Below are positions 1 through 10,907 of a stretch of 64,000 bases of DNA, piece by piece. Origin of the DNA: Maea johnstoni (taxonomy: Eukaryota; Annelida; Polychaeta; Spionida; Magelonidae). Location: contig OZ012701.1 of the NCBI GenBank assembly GCA_963942565.1, forward strand, positions 2,528,969-2,592,968. Reading direction: 5' to 3'. The position numbers and the translations under genes were made by a program. A model generated the notes under the pieces. It saw only the letters and a program-made list of their open reading frames with translations, had not been told where the DNA came from and searched no databases. How positions within the stretch are numbered: the stretch's first letter is position 1; every line of letters begins with the position of its first letter.

Positions 1-159
1 GGAATCGGTTTGCTTCAGCCTGATAACGTAGGCAGGACAAAATATTTGCCACACTCTCATCTTATAAGATAAGATAGTTTGTCAAATCAAATGAAAACGA
101 AATTTATGTGCCTTATTCTATTGGCAGTTTCGAATTGTGAAATTTGGTGAAATTCAATG

Positions 160-640
160 TTTTCTTGGGAATATCTGTCAGAAGTATGATCACATTACAC
201 CAGTTCTAAAAGATCTTCACTGGCTGCCCATCAGGAAAAGGATTGAGTTCAAGATTCTGCTTTTGACTTTCAAATGCATGCAAGGATGTGCTCCTCTATA
301 CTTGAGGGAACTGTTAGTCAAACAAGCCAATACAAGGACTCTAAGATCAGACACCAAGAACTTATTACAGATACCACTCACTAATCTGAAAAGGTTTGGT
401 GACAGTCATTCTGTGCCTATGCACCACGCCTTTGGAATGAGCTCCCTGACTACATCAAGGCTGCTGATAGTGTGCAAAACTTCAAGAAACAGCTGAAAAC
501 ATTGCTATTTCGAAAGGAGTTTAATTGACTATATGGACCATGACAACTGTCCAATGACTCTAAAGCGCTTTCGAACATTATAGGTGGAAAGGGCGCTATA
601 TCAAATATCAATTATTAAATAAATTAATTATTAATTATTA
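160..640 (+). mobile_element. 3' end of a CR1/L2-type LINE (truncated, decayed)
   Basis: The translation contains the C-terminal tail typical of CR1/L2/Rex-like LINE reverse-transcriptase proteins: DHITPVLKDLHWLP followed by FKILLLTFKCM and a leucine-rich stretch. The match carries on in a second frame from about 410 (APRLWNELPDYIKAA, then FKKQLKTLLF), so at least one frameshift separates the two parts. The 3' UTR has the usual 'agcgcttt...gggcgctata' pair and ends in an ATTA-rich tail near 610-640. The element is 5'-truncated, as is normal for LINEs. What I see is the motif order; the clade assignment is from family knowledge. Confidence 0.8.
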
Positions 641-1306
641 AGTATGTTGTCACAGTAACATCAGCTAGTGATCCAGTCATATTAATAATGCTACCATGCA
701 TGCAGGCTGACCCTCCTGACAAGCCTTGCTTCACAATGTGTCAATAGGAAAACAAAATGTCCATCAGTACTCACTGGTAGTTAAGATATTCCTACTAAAA
801 TATAACTTTTCAAAAAAAACATATCACTAGACAAAAAAGTGATCTTGGCGATGATAAATCATATCAAGCAATGCCATATTTCTAGCTGTAGTTAGCTAGG
901 ATTTGTATTGCTTTCTCTCTACTAATAAGCTGGCCCATTTGGATGGTGCGACAATCAGAACGTCATAGAGCAAACCAATTTACTATTGTTGGAAGTATGT
1001 GCATGTGTGACGCTCCCATTGTTGAGAGAGGAGTTTGTTATGCTAAATTATATCACACCTTGTTATGGCCACGTGACTTAATGGAAGGGAACATGTACAG
1101 TCGTTCCTATCAAACAGACAAAGTTACTAAGCAATGGGAAACTTGTGCAGGTTCACGCCATCATGCCAAACACTGATACAAGCTTGATCTTTATCATATG
1201 TTGCCAGTGTGAGTTCCCACTTTCTTCAAATTGAAATTAATTTAGAACCCATACCGACATTAACCCTATGTGTCACAATCCTACAGTTGAATATTTAATA
1301 TTTGTT
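641..1306. other. No recognisable feature
   Basis: I see no coding signal or repeat here. It probably lies inside the FMO gene downstream of its second coding exon, because the next FMO exon would be further left on the minus strand. Confidence 0.4.
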
Positions 1307-1308
1307 AC

Positions 1309-1436
1309 CTGGGCCTGTGGAAAGTCGCTATAACAAAACGTTGCTTTGTCAGTATTCAGAACACAAGCTGAATAGACACGAGCTGCAATGTCTACCATGT
1401 CATCCGTCTTCCCTTTATCGATGTTCCACAATCCTC
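1309..1436 (-). CDS. Flavin-containing monooxygenase (FMO)-like, coding exon 2
   Basis: On the minus strand an AG acceptor (1438-1437) is followed by 128 bp encoding GGLWNIDKG...AARVYSACVLNT, then FCYSDFPQAQ, and a GT donor (1308-1307). This is the FMO segment just after the FAD-binding Rossmann motif (vertebrate form GGLWRF...IYKSVVINTSKEMMCFSDFP). Exon 1 ends with one base of a glycine codon and this exon supplies the other two, giving ...DDVGGLW, so phases agree exactly. FMOs are ER-membrane FAD/NADPH enzymes that oxygenate soft nucleophiles (N, S). Later exons are not seen and probably lie beyond the left edge. Which FMO paralogue it is cannot be told. Confidence 0.85.
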
Positions 1437-1477
1437 CTGGAAGAAGAAAATATCTGTAGAGTCCCACTACAAAACAG

Positions 1478-1592
<115 letters not shown>

Positions 1593-1659
1593 TATACACG
1601 TGAGGTTACTCTTATCCCATGTGTCAAAACTACCTGTGTTAGCTACCTGTGTCTCTGTA

Positions 1660-1740
1660 GGTTCCTTGACAGCGGTCACCATTCAACGTATTAGCACCCG
1701 CTGTCAAGGAGCCGACGTATAAGCACCCGTTGTCAAGGAG
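1660..1740. repeat. Short tandem and inverted repeat
   Basis: Two copies of 'cgtat(t/a)agcacccg(c/t)tgtcaaggag' lie in tandem. The preceding 'ccttgacagcgg' is the reverse complement of 'ccgctgtcaagg', giving a small hairpin. It sits in the FMO intron. Confidence 0.7.
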
Positions 1741-1947
1741 CAGTTTCATGATTCCCTATATTGTTGAGGAAGTCATGCTTTCAAGATTCCCACGCATTGC
1801 GAAGGTATGCCAGGTCCTGAGCATGATGTCATCGTCAACAATGAACTTATCGTATTCTTGAGAACAACCATAAAGAAAATAACATGTACGGGTGTCTCAA
1901 TTTAGAGACAAAAAGTAAAATCTCAACCCAGTTGAGATGGTAAATTG

Positions 1948-2590
<643 letters not shown>

Positions 2591-2639
2591 CAAGTGATTA
2601 CGGTAGGTTTCTTACTACTGAACCTTATCCGGAATGGAA

Positions 2640-3490
2640 GCAGTTGAACCTCATGAGAAAATGTTCCAGAAATAGATAACATTTTAGGAACCTCAATATA
2701 TTGCATAACATCAATTTTCTAATTTCGAAAAAGATAAAACGAGTTCAGAGAATGCATTCAAACATAGTAAAACACCACATTTCTGAGGAAATTAGAGCGG
2801 AAACACCAATAGTCCAACACCAATATGGCAGAAGAGAATGGCATTGACAAATGAGAGAAGAAAACAATATGTGACCCTAAGGTGAATTGTGGTATTAACC
2901 GTTTCAAATTTGTCTTATACATTACTTTTCTTTGACCATGTAGCGTATACAAAGTAGCAATTGCCTGAAAGGTCTCTGGGTGAAAGATACAGTGGCCACC
3001 AAATATGTTACCTCCCAGCGGGGGTAAGATGTTAGGGGTATTCAAGAAAAAATGGAAAAAGAGAAATATGCAAGGTGATTTTAAAGGAGCTCCCTACAAC
3101 ACGTATTGACTAAGGACTAATCTGTATGAAAGTCCAAAAACAAGGTAAGGAGGGTATAACAATCTCAATTTTTGCTCAAACTTTATAACCATTCCGTTCA
3201 GATACATTTTTGAAAAAAATAGGAGAAGTGCGTTTTCTTTTACTTTAAGATTGCACGGCTCTGGAACATCCCAAATTGAAGAGACAATGTAATACCAAAC
3301 CATTTCTGTATTTGTTTATCATATTTTATTCTCTTATAATGCTTTGTACATTTTTCATGGAAATAAAAAAGGACGCTAACCTTATGAATACCTTCCATTA
3401 GAAATCAAAAGAACATCGCATTTAAAAACGTTGACAGCAGCCGATACCAACTTCAAAAAAAACTTCTATTATGGCGTTTCTTTCTAATGA
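2640..3490 (-). other. FMO intron 1, remaining sequence
   Basis: Nothing recognisable. It lies between the exon 1 donor (3495) and the repeat cluster further left. Confidence 0.5.
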
Positions 3491-3495
3491 CTTAC

Positions 3496-3616
3496 CTACA
3501 TCGTCCCTTTGTTCAAAGCACACTGGTTCCATACCCTCCTCGATACAGCTTTTAATGGCCCCCAGGCCAGAAACACCGGCTCCTTTTATCCCAACTCTCT
3601 TCTTGCTCGACGCCAT
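3496..3616 (-). CDS. Flavin-containing monooxygenase (FMO)-like, coding exon 1 (start codon)
   Basis: The ATG at 3616-3614 (minus) opens [20 protein letters not shown], the N-terminal FAD-binding Rossmann fingerprint (GxGxxG, here GAGVSG at residues 12-17). [20 protein letters not shown] follows, ending with the acidic/ribose-binding strand typical of FMOs. The exon ends after 40 codons plus one base at a consensus donor (TAG|GTAAGT), as expected for this family. It joins in phase to the exon at 1309-1436. Most FMOs have a hydrophobic residue where this protein has K11 just before GAG; this is a small oddity. The two exons together give about 83 residues of a roughly 530-residue protein. Confidence 0.88.
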
Positions 3617-3654
3617 TTCTCCAAACTGATCTTACCGCGTAGTACACTGCTGTC

Positions 3655-3663
3655 CTATTTAAG
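3655..3663 (-). promoter_or_regulatory. Possible TATA-like element of the FMO gene
   Basis: TTAAATAGG on the minus strand lies about 40 bp upstream of the FMO start codon. That spacing fits a TATA-type core promoter with a short leader. Weak evidence: one short motif. Confidence 0.25.
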
Positions 3664-3880
3664 ACATTTAGCCAGGCGAATGCGAAGGAATTCCATTCAT
3701 GCATGCATACAGTTCTACTCTAACATTCCGGAGTAGAGGAAAATTATCAAAGTCTCAAGTGATATAAAGGGATATACCTATGTTCATAAAGATCATTTGG
3801 TATAGATAATGTTGGTGGTGCCGACTGTATTGGTCTTTACTGTCACCCGAACAAGTTTGAAAAAAACTCCATGGGTCATA

Positions 3881-4265
<385 letters not shown>

Positions 4266-4399
4266 CAAATGTTCGAATTTAGAGATCGTTGAAAAGTTAT
4301 GGAATCGGAAACAGGAAAATTGCATATTATCTCACTTTCAACAACAATTCCAAAAGAAATGGTTATAGATTTGAACAGAGTAAAAGTAAGAAAAATATG

Positions 4400-4620
4400 A
4401 AACCCTTTGTTTATATTTTGTAATGTTCTACCTGAACTGACATATCCTTGATCAATAAAGAGTACATTGGAATTGTAAATACAATGCAAGTCTGTTTCCC
4501 ACACTAGGCTAGAGTATCATGATAGAAAGTATGAGGTTCCTGCAGCACACGATTCCGGTAGAAATTTCACTTAAGAAAGTAGGTCAACAATCGTAAGCAA
4601 CAGCAAGTGACCCAGTATTT
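4400..4620 (+). repeat. Decayed fragment of the foldback family seen at 26355 and 33138
   Basis: Segments such as 'gatcaataaagagtacattg', 'cactaggctaga' and 'agcacacgattccggtagaa', followed by 'cttaagaaagtaggtcaaca', match the same order of blocks in the foldback elements at 26355-28924 and 33138-34472. The terminal 'taccgtattaccccg' ends are not visible, so this is an internal piece. Confidence 0.6.
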
Positions 4621-4911
4621 ATTTCTTTACATATGGGGCAAACACATGGTCCATCAACTTTAAACAAATAGAGCAATATTCATTTAGAAAAAAAAATCTT
4701 GGAGGAGGCGCATTCCTGTGGGCCATGTTCAACATAAGCGTTCGCCACATAACATTCGACTCGAATTTCCACCGGTGTAATTGTTGCCATCTTTTGTGGT
4801 GCATAGATCGGTCTGCACACATGTCTCCTTTGCACTCAGAAATTACACAGACATCAATTGAGCATTGGATGGGGATTTTCATCAGCTGAATTTTGAATGT
4901 TGTGAATTGTA

Positions 4912-6486
4912 CGACTGTGCATACGTGACACGTAAAAAAACTTAAACGAACGTTTATTTTTTGCACTATTTTAAGAAAAATGCTAGAAAAATAAGTGAAC
5001 AAAGGTTTATTTTGAGCAAAAATATATGAAAGTGCTAAAAAAAAATTGAGGAACGTTTATTTTTACCAAACCATTCGTAAAATTGCTGAAAATAAACCTT
5101 CAAGAACGTTTATTTGTAGCAATATTTCAGAAAAAATGCTGAAAATCAACCTTTACGAACGTTTATTTGTAGCAAAATCTCATGAGATAGCTAAAAAATA
5201 AGCCTTTACGAACGTTTATTTGTAGCATTTTATTGAGAAAAATGTTAGAAAAATAAATAAACGAACATTTATTTTGAACAAAATCTGTCAAAAAATTTTG
5301 TAAATAAATGCAGACGAGCATTTAAATACAGTGTCACATTTGCCCCGTCATGGTGTATACGTGACATCTAAACAAATCTAAACGAACACTTATTTTCAGC
5401 ACTATATTTAGAAAAATGTTAGAAAAATAAATAAACGAACATTTATTTTGAGCAAAATCGAGGTGGAGATGCTGTGTATTAAAATTGAAAATGTCATAGC
5501 ATCAATCATTTATGGGGGCGTATCCAAGAAGGGTGGGCCTAATTTCACGTATTGGGGAATTGAGACACAACGCCTTTGTCATTCTGGCGGGTGAATGGTA
5601 GGACTGTCATTGACATCCATTTTTTTTCGATTCGATCATTGACATTTTATTTTTCGATTCCGATTATTTCGATTCGATTGTGAAGAACTGCAGTAATAGA
5701 ATATTTTCACATGTTCCACACTATTTTTGTGGCTAGGATCCTAAGATTCCCACAATGCAAAGACAATGAAGGTTTTCTCAACACTTTCTGATTAGATACT
5801 TGAGTTTCTCTTCAAAATTCTTGGCTAAAAATTGCGTAAAAGGCTGAAAAAATGTGTTTCGATTAATTCGAAATGTAAGTTCAAGAAAGGCTGTCTTACC
5901 TGTCGTAACGTCGTCAAATTTAGCAAAAGAGCAGGGCTTGCCCTACCCGACCTACAGCAGGAGATGGACGGATAGGCAATAGTCTAGGGCAGAGCGACCT
6001 ACCCGAAATGTGTAGGTTAGCGTACTGTCTAGTAGACCGAGATGTGCCGAGTCCCAGTTCCTTTTAATTGACGGGGAGTGTCCGCTTGATGGACACGCCT
6101 CTCTAATGATTGACATTTTGACAGTTTATATTTTCAGTATTTCCACCTATACAATGCTAAAAATAAACGTTCATGAAGGTTTATTTTGAGCACTTTTCTG
6201 AAATATTGCTACAAATAAACGTCCGTGAAGGTTAATTTTCAGTAACTTTATCAATGTGTTGCTAAAAATAAACGTTTATTTATATTTAATTAGATGTCAC
6301 GTATGCACCATGATGGTTCAAATGTGACACTGTATTTAAATGCTCGTCTGGATTTATTTACAACATTTTTGACAGTTTTTGCTAAAAATTAATGTTTGTT
6401 TATTTATTTTTCTAACATTTTTCTAAATCTAGTGCTGAAAATAAATGTTCGTTTAAGATTTATTTAGGTGTCACGTATGCACCATA
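4912..6486. mobile_element. Foldback (long inverted repeat) DNA element, non-autonomous
   Basis: The left part (about 4912-5460) and the right part (about 6140-6486) are reverse complements in several blocks: 'gtgcatacgtgacac' at the left edge against 'gtgtcacgtatgcac' at the right, and 'gcatttaaatacagtgtcac' (5319) against its complement near 6335. The arms are built from a loosely tandem motif of the type 'aacgtttatttttagca...gaaaaatgctgaaaataaac', roughly 55-70 bp long. The central part (about 5460-6140) has no open frame of note. No transposase is seen, so it must have moved, if it moved, with help in trans. The superfamily is unknown; I did not find a convincing target-site duplication. 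Confidence 0.75.
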
Positions 6487-6955
6487 TATTTGCGAATTGG
6501 TCGCAACATGGAGTGCCAGCTATACACTAAGAGGCAGTACTAATCATTGCGAATTTTAATTTTGCGTCCATGTCGAACGCAAAAATTAAACTAACACAAT
6601 ATTTTCTGAATTTACAGTATAAAGTTGTAACACCGTGCATACGCTCCTAATGTGAAAGGTTTAAGAATAAATGCACAACATATAAAGAGGAGTTCTTACT
6701 TGGGGCTTTGCATATATTCCTGGGAACAGTTCAATTATATATGCCTTCGTCAGAAAATTATCACATAAGTAGTCTGACTTATTCGTTTGCCACAGACGTG
6801 AATGGTTTGGGTTGCCATTCAGTTTAGAGATCTAGACGTTTGTAGTCTTTTGCATTTATTTCCATACATTCTAACAAGCGCGGTGCCAACTCTCAGACAT
6901 GTAGGTACCACTTTATTTTTTTTAAGTACTCAGCTTGCTTTTTTTTTTATTTCAG
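6487..6955 (+). other. Upstream/intronic region before the first sushi exon
   Basis: About 6490-6620 holds 'gcgaatt..gcgaaaattaa'-type MITE remnants. An ATG at 6802 opens a frame with a hydrophobic stretch and a phase-1 donor candidate at 6906 (GTAG|GTACCA), which could be a signal-peptide exon joining in phase to 6956. The sequence is not a typical signal peptide, so I do not call it. Confidence 0.35.
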
Positions 6956-7138
6956 TCGTCAACTGTAGCAAAGTACCAGTTGTGGAAAACGCCACGTATA
7001 ATGCTTCAAACGTGGATTTTGGAGCGAACGTGACGTATGTATGCAAAGAAGGATACCTATTCCCTGACAAAACCTGGGTGACGTCAATACAGTGTCAAGC
7101 TGATAGAACATGGACTGCTAGAATACCACATTGCCAAC
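6956..7138 (+). CDS. Sushi/CCP-domain membrane protein, exon A (CCP domain 1)
   Basis: A polypyrimidine tract and AG acceptor at 6955 open a 183-bp exon of phase 1-1, the classic phase of sushi modules. The translation runs from NCSKVPVVENATYNAS through ANVTYVCKEGYLFP and SIQCQADRTWTARIPHC. It has the four cysteines (NC, VC, QC, HC; pairing 1-3 and 2-4), the GYLF turn and the tryptophan before the last cysteine. CCP modules form small beta-barrels in complement regulators and adhesion receptors. The donor is CAAC|GTTAGA, and a tandem duplication repeats this junction 104 bp downstream. The next four exons all join in phase 1. The preceding exon with the signal peptide is not identified. Confidence 0.85.
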
Positions 7139-7341
7139 GTTAGATTTGCATTTTATCGTTTTGTTCATTGTTTTATTTCATTCGTTCCGTATTTAGTAAT
7201 CATTAGCATATTGTACGTACCATAAGAATTTATTCTACCAACGTTAGATGTACATTTTATCTTTTTGATTATTTTTTTTATTTCATTCGTTCCATATTAA
7301 GTAATCATTAGCATATTGTACGCCCGATAAGAATTGAATTT
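7134..7341 (+). repeat. Tandem duplication (~104 bp) spanning the exon A splice donor
   Basis: 'ccaacgttagat' at 7134 recurs at 7238, and the ~100 bp that follow are about 85% alike (shared 'tttatttcattcgttcc' and 'taatcattagcatattgtac'). The first copy begins inside the exon, so the 5' splice junction itself is present twice. Confidence 0.85.
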
Positions 7342-7737
7342 CCGAAAGGTTGCCAGATTGCTAATTCACACATACCAATTGTTTTGACAATTCCTTTAGC
7401 AATAATGAAATCCAAAAGTTATGTCTAAAGATATATGATGATATGTTTAAGTTGAAATTCAAACTTGATACGGCAGGTAAAGTGACTATAAACATAATTT
7501 TAAATTCAAAACTTAGTTTAAAAGTAATGTGTATCACACCAGTTGCAAGTTTCATTATGTATCCTATTTGTCTGAAATTAACTGTCTAGTAAATCATATA
7601 ATATATGTTATTCATGTTTTTGTCATAAATGAATGGTGTTACTTGAAAGTGAATGCTTTACATGTAAATTTCGTTGGTATCAAGATTATGCATACCCTGT
7701 TCTACTTTAATTTCCTTTTTTTAACAAATACTTTCAG

Positions 7738-7941
7738 CGATCCGGTGTAACCGGCTTGAAAACATTGTTGCCAACTCGACACTGACCGGCAGCGGAAACA
7801 CGTTTGGTTCACAGCGGGTGTACAGCTGTAACAATGGTACCTGGTTTGCGGATACTGAAACATTTCATAGAGTGGTGACGTGTGGTAGCAGAGGAAGAGC
7901 TATCACAGGCCGGTGGAATAACATTCCTACCGCTTGTACAG
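7738..7941 (+). CDS. Sushi/CCP-domain membrane protein, exon B (CCP domain 2)
   Basis: The acceptor TTTCAG ends at 7737 and the donor ACAG|GTATGC follows 7941. The 204-bp phase 1-1 exon encodes IRCNRLENIVANSTLTGSGN, then RVYSCNNGTWFAD, RVVTCGSRGRA and GRWNNIPTACTG. Four cysteines (RC, SC, TC, AC) and the tryptophan near the end fit a CCP module. N-glycosylation sequons (NST, NGT) suit an extracellular domain. This exon reads in phase with exon A and exon C. Its last 19 bases and donor are duplicated 43 bp downstream. Confidence 0.82.
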
Positions 7942-8010
7942 GTATGCACTTGATATACTGTATACATTCCTACCGCTTGTACAGGTATGCACTATGCACT
8001 ATATACTGTA
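7922..8010 (+). repeat. 43-bp tandem duplication spanning the exon B splice donor
   Basis: 'cattcctaccgcttgtaca' followed by 'ggtatgcact' occurs at 7922 and again at 7965, each followed by a 'tatactgta' segment. The second copy therefore contains the end of exon B and an identical GTATGC donor. Confidence 0.9.
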
Positions 8011-8262
8011 AAACTGGTATTTTTATCGGCATTTAATTTACGCTATTTTCGCGCTCTCCATGATAGCGCCAAAATAACATCCTTACAATTAAGATCTATG
8101 TGGTAATAAGTATATAGTTTGAGTGCTTGAATTGGCTCAAATTTAAAATAGAATGAATAACCTCCCGAAGGGCTCTAAAGCGAAGTTTTAGCACTCCAAA
8201 TTAATGCCGTATACAGTAACATTTAATGGCACCAAAGATACTTACTGCATGCTTAACATCAT

Positions 8263-8337
8263 CATCATCATCACAATCGTAATCAAGACCATCAGCAGAA
8301 GCATCATTATCCCCACCCTCACTCCAATCAAAATTCG

Positions 8338-8373
<36 letters not shown>
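8263..8373. repeat. (ATC)n / (CAT)n microsatellite
   Basis: Interrupted ATC repeats from 8263, with a pure block of about 36 bp at 8336-8373. Confidence 0.95.
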
Positions 8374-8374
<1 letters not shown>

Positions 8375-8599
8375 GTTCATCATTGGCACCCTGACTCAAT
8401 ATCGATATCATAACCATGAAGAAATTGAATACCAGTTTGTACCACATCGAGCACTTACATGAATAAATCAGTGGATAAAAGAGGAACAGAATTGAACTTT
8501 CAAGATAGCAATAGAAGGCGCCTAGAGACCGTGTGGTGTGTGGCAATGGCGTTGATTGTAGATTTAGAATGATTAATTTACCAAGTTAACAATTTGTAT

Positions 8600-8853
8600 A
8601 GTAAACGAAGGAAGAAATTGGGTTTCACGTCGCTTTCAACAGCTTAGGTCTTATCACAACGAGATAGAAACCCAGAACCGGGAAGAAATTCCCTTCTCTT
8701 CACTAATAGTTTCAAGGGGTCTTTCAGTTGCAGAAGGACCATAGGCAGCCACACATTTATATAGCAACCAGGCCAACCCGCTTGGGGATCCACCTGAGAC
8801 TCGAACCTGCGAACTCACGCTTATGAGCTGGGCATCCTAACCACCAGGGTTTC
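8600..8853 (-). mobile_element. tRNA-derived SINE
   Basis: On the minus strand an RNA polymerase III A-box-like segment (TGGTGGTTAGGATG, 8835-8848) is followed about 30 bp later by a B box (GGTTCGAGTCTC, complement of 8796-8807). This is the head of a tRNA-like promoter. It runs into about 190 bp of non-tRNA body ending near 'gcgacgtgaaacccaat'. The box spacing and the tail identify a SINE, not a functional tRNA gene, since no acceptor stem closes. Confidence 0.7.
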
Positions 8854-8891
8854 CTCAAATGATCATTTACCCAGTTTACAATTGGTATACT

Positions 8892-9091
8892 GTAGAATAG
8901 GAAATGCTTTCGAGCACGTAATTAATCCGGATTTGCCGAATTAGAAAATCTCGGTATAATTAGATTTGGATTATAAGCTGCCCCATCTGTGTAAATGTGT
9001 AATCATGACTTCGGTATGATTAAATTCGGAAAGGGCATTTTTGGTCAAAATCGGTATATTTGCAACCCGGATTAGTTTCCTATTCTCTTAG
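8892..9091. mobile_element. Small MITE with 'tagaataggaaa' inverted ends
   Basis: 'gtagaataggaaatg' at 8890 and 'gtttcctattctct' at 9075 are inverted complements. They enclose about 190 bp with 'cggtataat' motifs in both halves. No coding capacity. Confidence 0.5.
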
Positions 9092-9204
9092 AAGACCAAA
9101 CACATGGAATGGAAACCAGCCGGTCAACCTGAACATGCTAGCCTCAACCAGTGTCAACTAATATTCGCTAATAGGTGCTCTGGGCACCCCCAGCAGGTGG
9201 TGGA

Positions 9205-9385
9205 GATAAGGGTTCTCTGTAATGTAATCGATGCAAGAGCCCTGATTGGTCCTTGTTCCCACGTGACCTTGCCCTGCTGCCTTATCTGGTAGTCCTGGCA
9301 TGAGGCCAGCATGTAACTATAGGGCATATAGTAATTGGTCTCTCGTTACATATCCATTCTTTTCTTAATCCAAGCTATTCTACAG
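9205..9385 (+). repeat. Dispersed repeat, second copy at 62835
   Basis: Blocks 'agagccctgattggt.cttg', 'catatagtaattggt' and 'acatatccattcttttctt' are shared in the same order with 62835-63020. Type of element unknown. Confidence 0.7.
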
Positions 9386-9408
9386 TAGTAAACTGCGTTG
9401 TTTTTCAG

Positions 9409-9594
9409 CCCTGCAGTGTCCCACACTACCCACGTGGCGGCAGTATACTGTGAACACCACCGAGACAGACTACGCCACCACCGTGCTGCTCACGTGCTGG
9501 GAGTGGCACATCTTCCTGGATGGTACGAGTACAGAGAAGGTGGTGACGTGCGGGAACAGAGCTCAGTGGGTCCCACATCCAAGGGGCTGCATAG
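9409..9594 (+). CDS. Sushi/CCP-domain membrane protein, exon C (CCP domain 3)
   Basis: The acceptor TTTTTCAG ends at 9408 and the donor is ATAG|GTGAGT. The 186-bp phase 1-1 exon encodes LQCPTLPTWRQYTVNTTETD, then TVLLTCWEWHIFLDG, KVVTCGNRAQWVPHPRGC. Four cysteines (QC, TC, TC, GC) and the Trp before the last Cys mark a third sushi module; NTT is an N-glycosylation sequon. Codon use is GC-richer than in exons A and B. A 458-bp MITE begins six bases into the intron, at 9601, and its 8-bp target duplication copies the donor. Confidence 0.85.
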
Positions 9595-9600
9595 GTGAGT

Positions 9601-10058
9601 CCCGGTGGGGGCACTCAGGAAAAGAGGGGGCCGCACCTTCGTTACGTATTTCGCGGAAGAAGGGGTCTTTTTTTAAGACCTCCGCATGTCCGCGATTTTG
9701 TAAAAGAAGGGTCCTTTTTTGAACCAAGGTACGAAGTATGGGGGTCAAGATCCCCTTACAATCCACGAAATATACGCGGCTCTGACGCCGAGTGACTCCC
9801 GAAGTGACTAGGCTTCCGAGTCTGCTGCCGCTACTTGCTGCCGCTAAACACGCAGAGGATTATAAAATCTTAAGTTAGAATACGTGTTCCCGTTCATCCA
9901 ATGTCAGTGTTTTGATAAAAGAAGGGGTGTTTATTTAGTGGAAAAAATCAGCGTTTTATTAAAATAAGGGTGCTTTTTTGGCCAGAAATCAGTGCTTTAG
10001 GGGAATTTTTTAATTTTGATAACGAACGTATCCTAAATACCCAAGTGACCCCCCCGGG
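9601..10058. mobile_element. hAT-like MITE inserted on the exon C splice donor
   Basis: 458 bp with inverted ends 'cccggtgggggcactcagg' and, reversed, 'cccgggggggtcacttggg'. It is flanked by the 8-bp direct repeat AGGTGAGT (9593-9600 and 10059-10066). An 8-bp target duplication is the hAT pattern, though the ends are not classic hAT ends. The second copy is in opposite orientation at 28218-28705, with its own 8-bp duplication TTTATATT. No coding capacity. Confidence 0.85.
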
Positions 10059-10066
10059 AGGTGAGT

Positions 10067-10430
10067 ACAAATCGACAAGCTAATAAAATGGGTAGTTGCT
10101 TGAAATTAAATAGTTATTTGACTGCCAAACTTGTTTTTGATTGTGTTGATATTTTTAATCCAGAAATGAATATTTTTTTGAAAATAGCTTAAAGAAATTC
10201 TTTTGGAAAGTTCCTTCAGATAGTATTTAATCTTATTTACATGAGATCTGTCTGTTTTACAGTTTGTGAAACACTTAAAGAATGTAGTTTCTTTTGAGTA
10301 CACCTTAGATGGAAATGTGTTTAAGCTGTTGAGTGTTGTAAAAAGTTACCTATTTGAACAGATATTGCTTTAGCATTCAGATATTCCATAGTTGTAAGCT
10401 TCAGAACTAAATGGGATGACTCCATTACAG
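10067..10430 (+). other. Remainder of the intron before the stalk exon
   Basis: AT-rich unique sequence, nothing recognised. Confidence 0.5.
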
Positions 10431-10544
10431 GAAATGCGCACACTGCCTACCGTCCTGGAGACTACACTTGTGGAGTCCCCAGTACTGTGACAGGGTATGC
10501 ATCCTGTCATTCGCTCTCCCCAGAGAACGCTACCCACCTGGCAG
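10431..10544 (+). CDS. Sushi/CCP-domain membrane protein, exon D (two-cysteine stalk)
   Basis: The acceptor CATTACAG ends at 10430 and the donor GCAG|GTACTG follows 10544. The 114-bp phase 1-1 exon encodes NAHTAYRPGDYTCGVPSTVT then GYASCHSLSPENATHLA. It has two cysteines and one sequon (NAT), too short for a CCP module, so it is probably a juxtamembrane stalk between CCP3 and the membrane segment. The call rests on phase agreement with both neighbours and good splice sites; no family is recognised. Confidence 0.65.
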
Positions 10545-10907
10545 GTACTGGCATGCAGGTCCTTATCTATATGGGTCAAATGCGGCCAGCTAGTAGCAGT
10601 GTAGGAGGGAGTGTTGACGCAAGATTAGACAGCCATACAGATTTCCACTTGCAGCAGAAAATCGAGTATAAAAGTGGTTTTAATGGAAATGACTACACAA
10701 AAGTGGTATATTTAGGTCAGGAAGTATATGATACTCCGGCGTGCAGCTTAATATAGGAGCTTTAGCGTGCTCTTGAGGGTTGAAAGTTGTAACTAGTGAC
10801 TTTAAAAAGTTCTATGTGACCATTTCCTGTCATGTCGTGCATCTGTGCTTGGCAAATCCTAATTAGCTTGTATCACCTTTGCTTATACGTAGCTTTCTTT
10901 GTTTCAG

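Larger units (their letters stand above)
8011..9408 (+). other. Intron between CCP exons 2 and 3 (repeat-filled)
   Basis: Apart from the repeats listed separately (ATC microsatellite, tRNA-derived SINE, small MITE, dispersed repeat) I see nothing. 'aaaactggtatttttatcgg' near 8010 looks like the end of a common 'ttttcgcg' MITE. Confidence 0.5.

Noticed and set aside
4619-5002. 127-codon minus frame and an overlapping cysteine-rich frame (LCTTKDGNNYTGGNSS)
   Set aside because: No convincing splice sites and no family match; it partly overlaps the foldback arm.
6802-6905. Signal-peptide exon for the sushi protein (MVWVAIQFRD...)
   Set aside because: The donor phase fits exon A, but the hydrophobic stretch is preceded by charged residues and is atypical; not enough to call.
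8796-8848. Candidate tRNA gene from A- and B-box matches
   Set aside because: No acceptor stem or anticodon arm can be folded and a SINE body follows; it is a tRNA-derived SINE head.
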